NCBI GenBank assembly: GCA_017631795.1
Contig: JAGBSO010000018.1
Span: 1-35,521 of the forward strand
DNA: 35,521 nucleotides
Direction of reading: 5' to 3'
DNA from: Clostridia bacterium
GTDB taxonomy: Bacteria; Bacillota; Clostridia; Oscillospirales; Acutalibacteraceae
Both the position numbers and the translations under genes were made by a program. Every line of letters begins with the position of its first letter. Position 1 is the stretch's first letter. Below are positions 34,722-35,521 of the stretch, one piece after another. The notes beneath the pieces were generated by a model. The model was not told the DNA's origin and made no database searches. It was given only the letters and a program-made list of their open reading frames with translations.

Positions 34722-34796
34722 CATAATGAATGTAAAAACATTATCCACAAAAACCACAATTGACACACATTTGTGTATTTTGCTTTTTTGTATTAT

Positions 34797-34832
34797 AAAA
34801 AGGGAAAAGACTGAGCCGAAGCTCAGCCTTTT
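34797..34832 (-). terminator. Terminator of the small membrane protein gene
   Basis: On the minus strand AAAAGGCTGAGC pairs with GCTCAGTCTTTT (one G-T) around a TTCG tetraloop, followed by CCCTTTTT. It lies 6 nt after the stop codon. The GACTGAGC/GCTCAGTC core resembles the hairpin in the repeats at 35331 and 35479. Confidence 0.85.
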
Positions 34833-34838
34833 CTGTCT

Positions 34839-35222
34839 TTATTCAATTTCAAAACTGTACAAATCACCGTCTGCAAGGGTAAGAATTCCTGTCTGACCTT
34901 TATCAAAGCCGTCGTACATTTCTTCGGGCACATTTATTTTCAGTATTTCTCCGTTTTCCGCCTGAAAAATGACGACAAAATTTCTTACTGCTTTCGGCAT
35001 TTTTGTGCCGACCATATCAGCACTGCAAGCCATATCAATGACGGTTGCTCTCACCGTTGTTGTCACGGATTCAGGGTCAATAAGCATTTTCTCAATTTCA
35101 GCATCAACACCGTCGGGATGATCTTTCTTGTATTTTATACCCGCTATAACAAATGCCATAACAGAAAGTACAATAGCAGCAATTATTATTAAAGATGCAT
35201 TCTCGGATATAAACTGCAACAT
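34839..35222 (-). CDS. Small membrane-anchored protein, DUF2500-like
   Basis: The 127-residue protein has one N-terminal transmembrane helix (about 10-30), a charged linker (YKKDHPDGVDAE) and a C-terminal beta domain. RATVIDMACSA, NFVVIFQAENGEILKINVPEEMYDGFDKGQTGILTL and DLYSFE follow the pattern of DUF2500 (YhhM-like) proteins. Function is unknown. AGGTGA lies 5 nt before the ATG at 35222; a TTG at 35237 is an unlikely alternative. It is monocistronic, with its own terminator, upstream of operon 1 on the same strand. Confidence 0.75.
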   Translation of the reverse strand: MLQFISENASLIIIAAIVLSVMAFVIAGIKYKKDHPDGVDAEIEKMLIDPESVTTTVRATVIDMACSADMVGTKMPKAVRNFVVIFQAENGEILKINVPEEMYDGFDKGQTGILTLADGDLYSFEIE

Positions 35223-35287
35223 AATTTTCACCTGCAATCTGAATTTTAATTAACTAAAGGCAACAATTTTGTTCGGCTTCGCCGAGG

Positions 35288-35311
35288 GCGGGTTCAAGTC
35301 CCGCTTCTGCA
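35288..35311 (+). other. tRNA T-arm and acceptor-like segment (copy 1)
   Basis: GCGGG-TTCAAGT-CCCGC is a canonical 5-bp T stem with a 7-base TTCAAGT loop, followed by TTCTGCA, in the place of an acceptor 3' strand. The preceding CGGC-TTC-GCCG could be a class II variable arm, as in tRNA-Leu. No 5' half, anticodon arm or CCA is found. The same piece recurs at 35436-35459. Confidence 0.6.
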
Positions 35312-35330
35312 AAACCGTGAATTTTTAAAT

Positions 35331-35358
35331 AAAAAAAAGACTGAGCTATTGCTCAGTC
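35331..35358 (-). terminator. Terminator hairpin in repeat copy 1
   Basis: On the minus strand GACTGAGC-AATA-GCTCAGTC is a perfect 8-bp stem followed by eight T, directly downstream of the CCA-ended relic. Confidence 0.75.
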
Positions 35359-35359
35359 C

Positions 35360-35373
35360 TGGTGCGAGAGACG
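35360..35373 (-). other. tRNA 3'-end-like segment with CCA (copy 1)
   Basis: On the minus strand CGTCTCTCGCACCA reads like the end of a T stem, a CTCTCGC acceptor strand, discriminator A and CCA. The upstream stem CGACA/TGTCG has a 9-base loop lacking TTC, so this is a relic rather than a full tRNA. A second copy ends the window (35508-35521), and its upstream part is not visible. Confidence 0.5.
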
Positions 35374-35478
35374 ACACCTGACGGCTGTCGCTTCGCTTTG
35401 CCGACCGGCAACAATTTTGTTCGGCTTCGCCGAGGGCGGGTTCAAGTCCCGCTTCTGCAAAACCGTGAATTTTTAAAT

Positions 35479-35506
35479 AAAAAAAAGACTGAGCTATTGC
35501 TCAGTC
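35479..35506 (-). terminator. Terminator hairpin in repeat copy 2
   Basis: Exact copy of the hairpin at 35331-35358, 148 bp to the right, with the same T tract. Confidence 0.75.
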
Positions 35507-35521
35507 CTGGTGCGAGAGACG

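Larger units (their letters stand above)
35259..35521. repeat. 148-bp-period tandem repeat with tRNA-like pieces
   Basis: A 115-bp block at 35259-35373 recurs without a visible change at 35407-35521, separated by a 33-bp spacer (35374-35406), giving a 148-bp period; the array continues past the window edge. Each block contains, in order, a CGGC-TTC-GCCG hairpin, a tRNA T-arm-like piece on the plus strand, an AT-rich stretch, a terminator hairpin, and a CCA-ended tRNA 3'-end-like piece on the minus strand. No ORF is present. Confidence 0.85.

Noticed and set aside
34656..34838. Cobalamin riboswitch ahead of operon 1
   Set aside because: The leader between the promoter and the first gene is only a few tens of bases, and no B12-box-like or multi-stem structure is visible.
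35259..35521. Complete tRNA gene
   Set aside because: Only T-arm/acceptor-like 3' pieces are present; no D arm, anticodon arm or matching 5' acceptor strand could be found on either strand.

Overview
The window looks like the chromosome of an anaerobic, low-to-middling-GC Gram-positive gut bacterium of the Oscillospiraceae type (Ruminococcus-like). The clues are a D-alanylation-like (dlt) operon, strong Shine-Dalgarno sites with several TTG/GTG starts, abundant radical SAM enzymes, AT-rich promoters with near-consensus boxes 17 nt apart, and a large secreted Cys-repeat protein with a Cys/His-rich C-terminal tail. The genus is an inference; no rRNA or other taxonomic marker is present.

Layout. 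1-130: a small inverted-repeat element. 154-1422 (-): a PLP enzyme of the methionine gamma-lyase family, divergent from 1584-5953 (+), a dlt-like operon ordered ligase, carrier protein, MBOAT, SGNH protein, closed by a bidirectional terminator. 6011-9367 (-): a secreted 1118-residue protein with 14 CxxC/H repeats. 9538-10798 (-): an EEP-fold phosphoesterase/nuclease and an amidase-like papain-fold protein, with a Cys-rich four-helix membrane protein (10901-11308) on the other strand. 11429-12748 (-): a membrane-anchored YHYH plus bacterial-Ig protein. 12847-17050 (-): a packed operon of GH43, a MIF-type tautomerase, a PflX-like radical SAM protein, SfsA and a GH20 hexosaminidase, suggesting intracellular handling of oligosaccharides.

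17296-34655 is the most unusual part, about 17 kb that looks like a glycan or glycolipid assembly locus. Operon 1 runs leftward from a promoter at 34693-34721 to a terminator at 21411-21460. It holds two polytopic membrane proteins, a GT2 polyprenyl-phosphate-type glycosyltransferase, a fused sugar-1-phosphate nucleotidyltransferase/GHMP kinase (Fkp-like), and four tandem paralogous B12-type radical SAM enzymes. A fifth, non-B12 radical SAM gene (20355-21401, +) converges on it. Operon 2 (20256-17296, -) encodes another GT-C-like membrane protein, an extended SDR and a UbiA-family transferase resembling decaprenyl-phosphate phosphoribosyltransferase. A working model is that a sugar is salvaged and activated to an NDP-sugar, moved onto a polyprenyl carrier, transferred outside by the membrane proteins, and tailored at unactivated carbons by the radical SAM set. 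The biochemical target is not known from sequence.

34839-35222 (-) is a small membrane-anchored protein. The right edge (35259-35521) carries a 148-bp-period tandem repeat built from two convergent tRNA 3'-end-like pieces around a terminator hairpin; it runs off the window.
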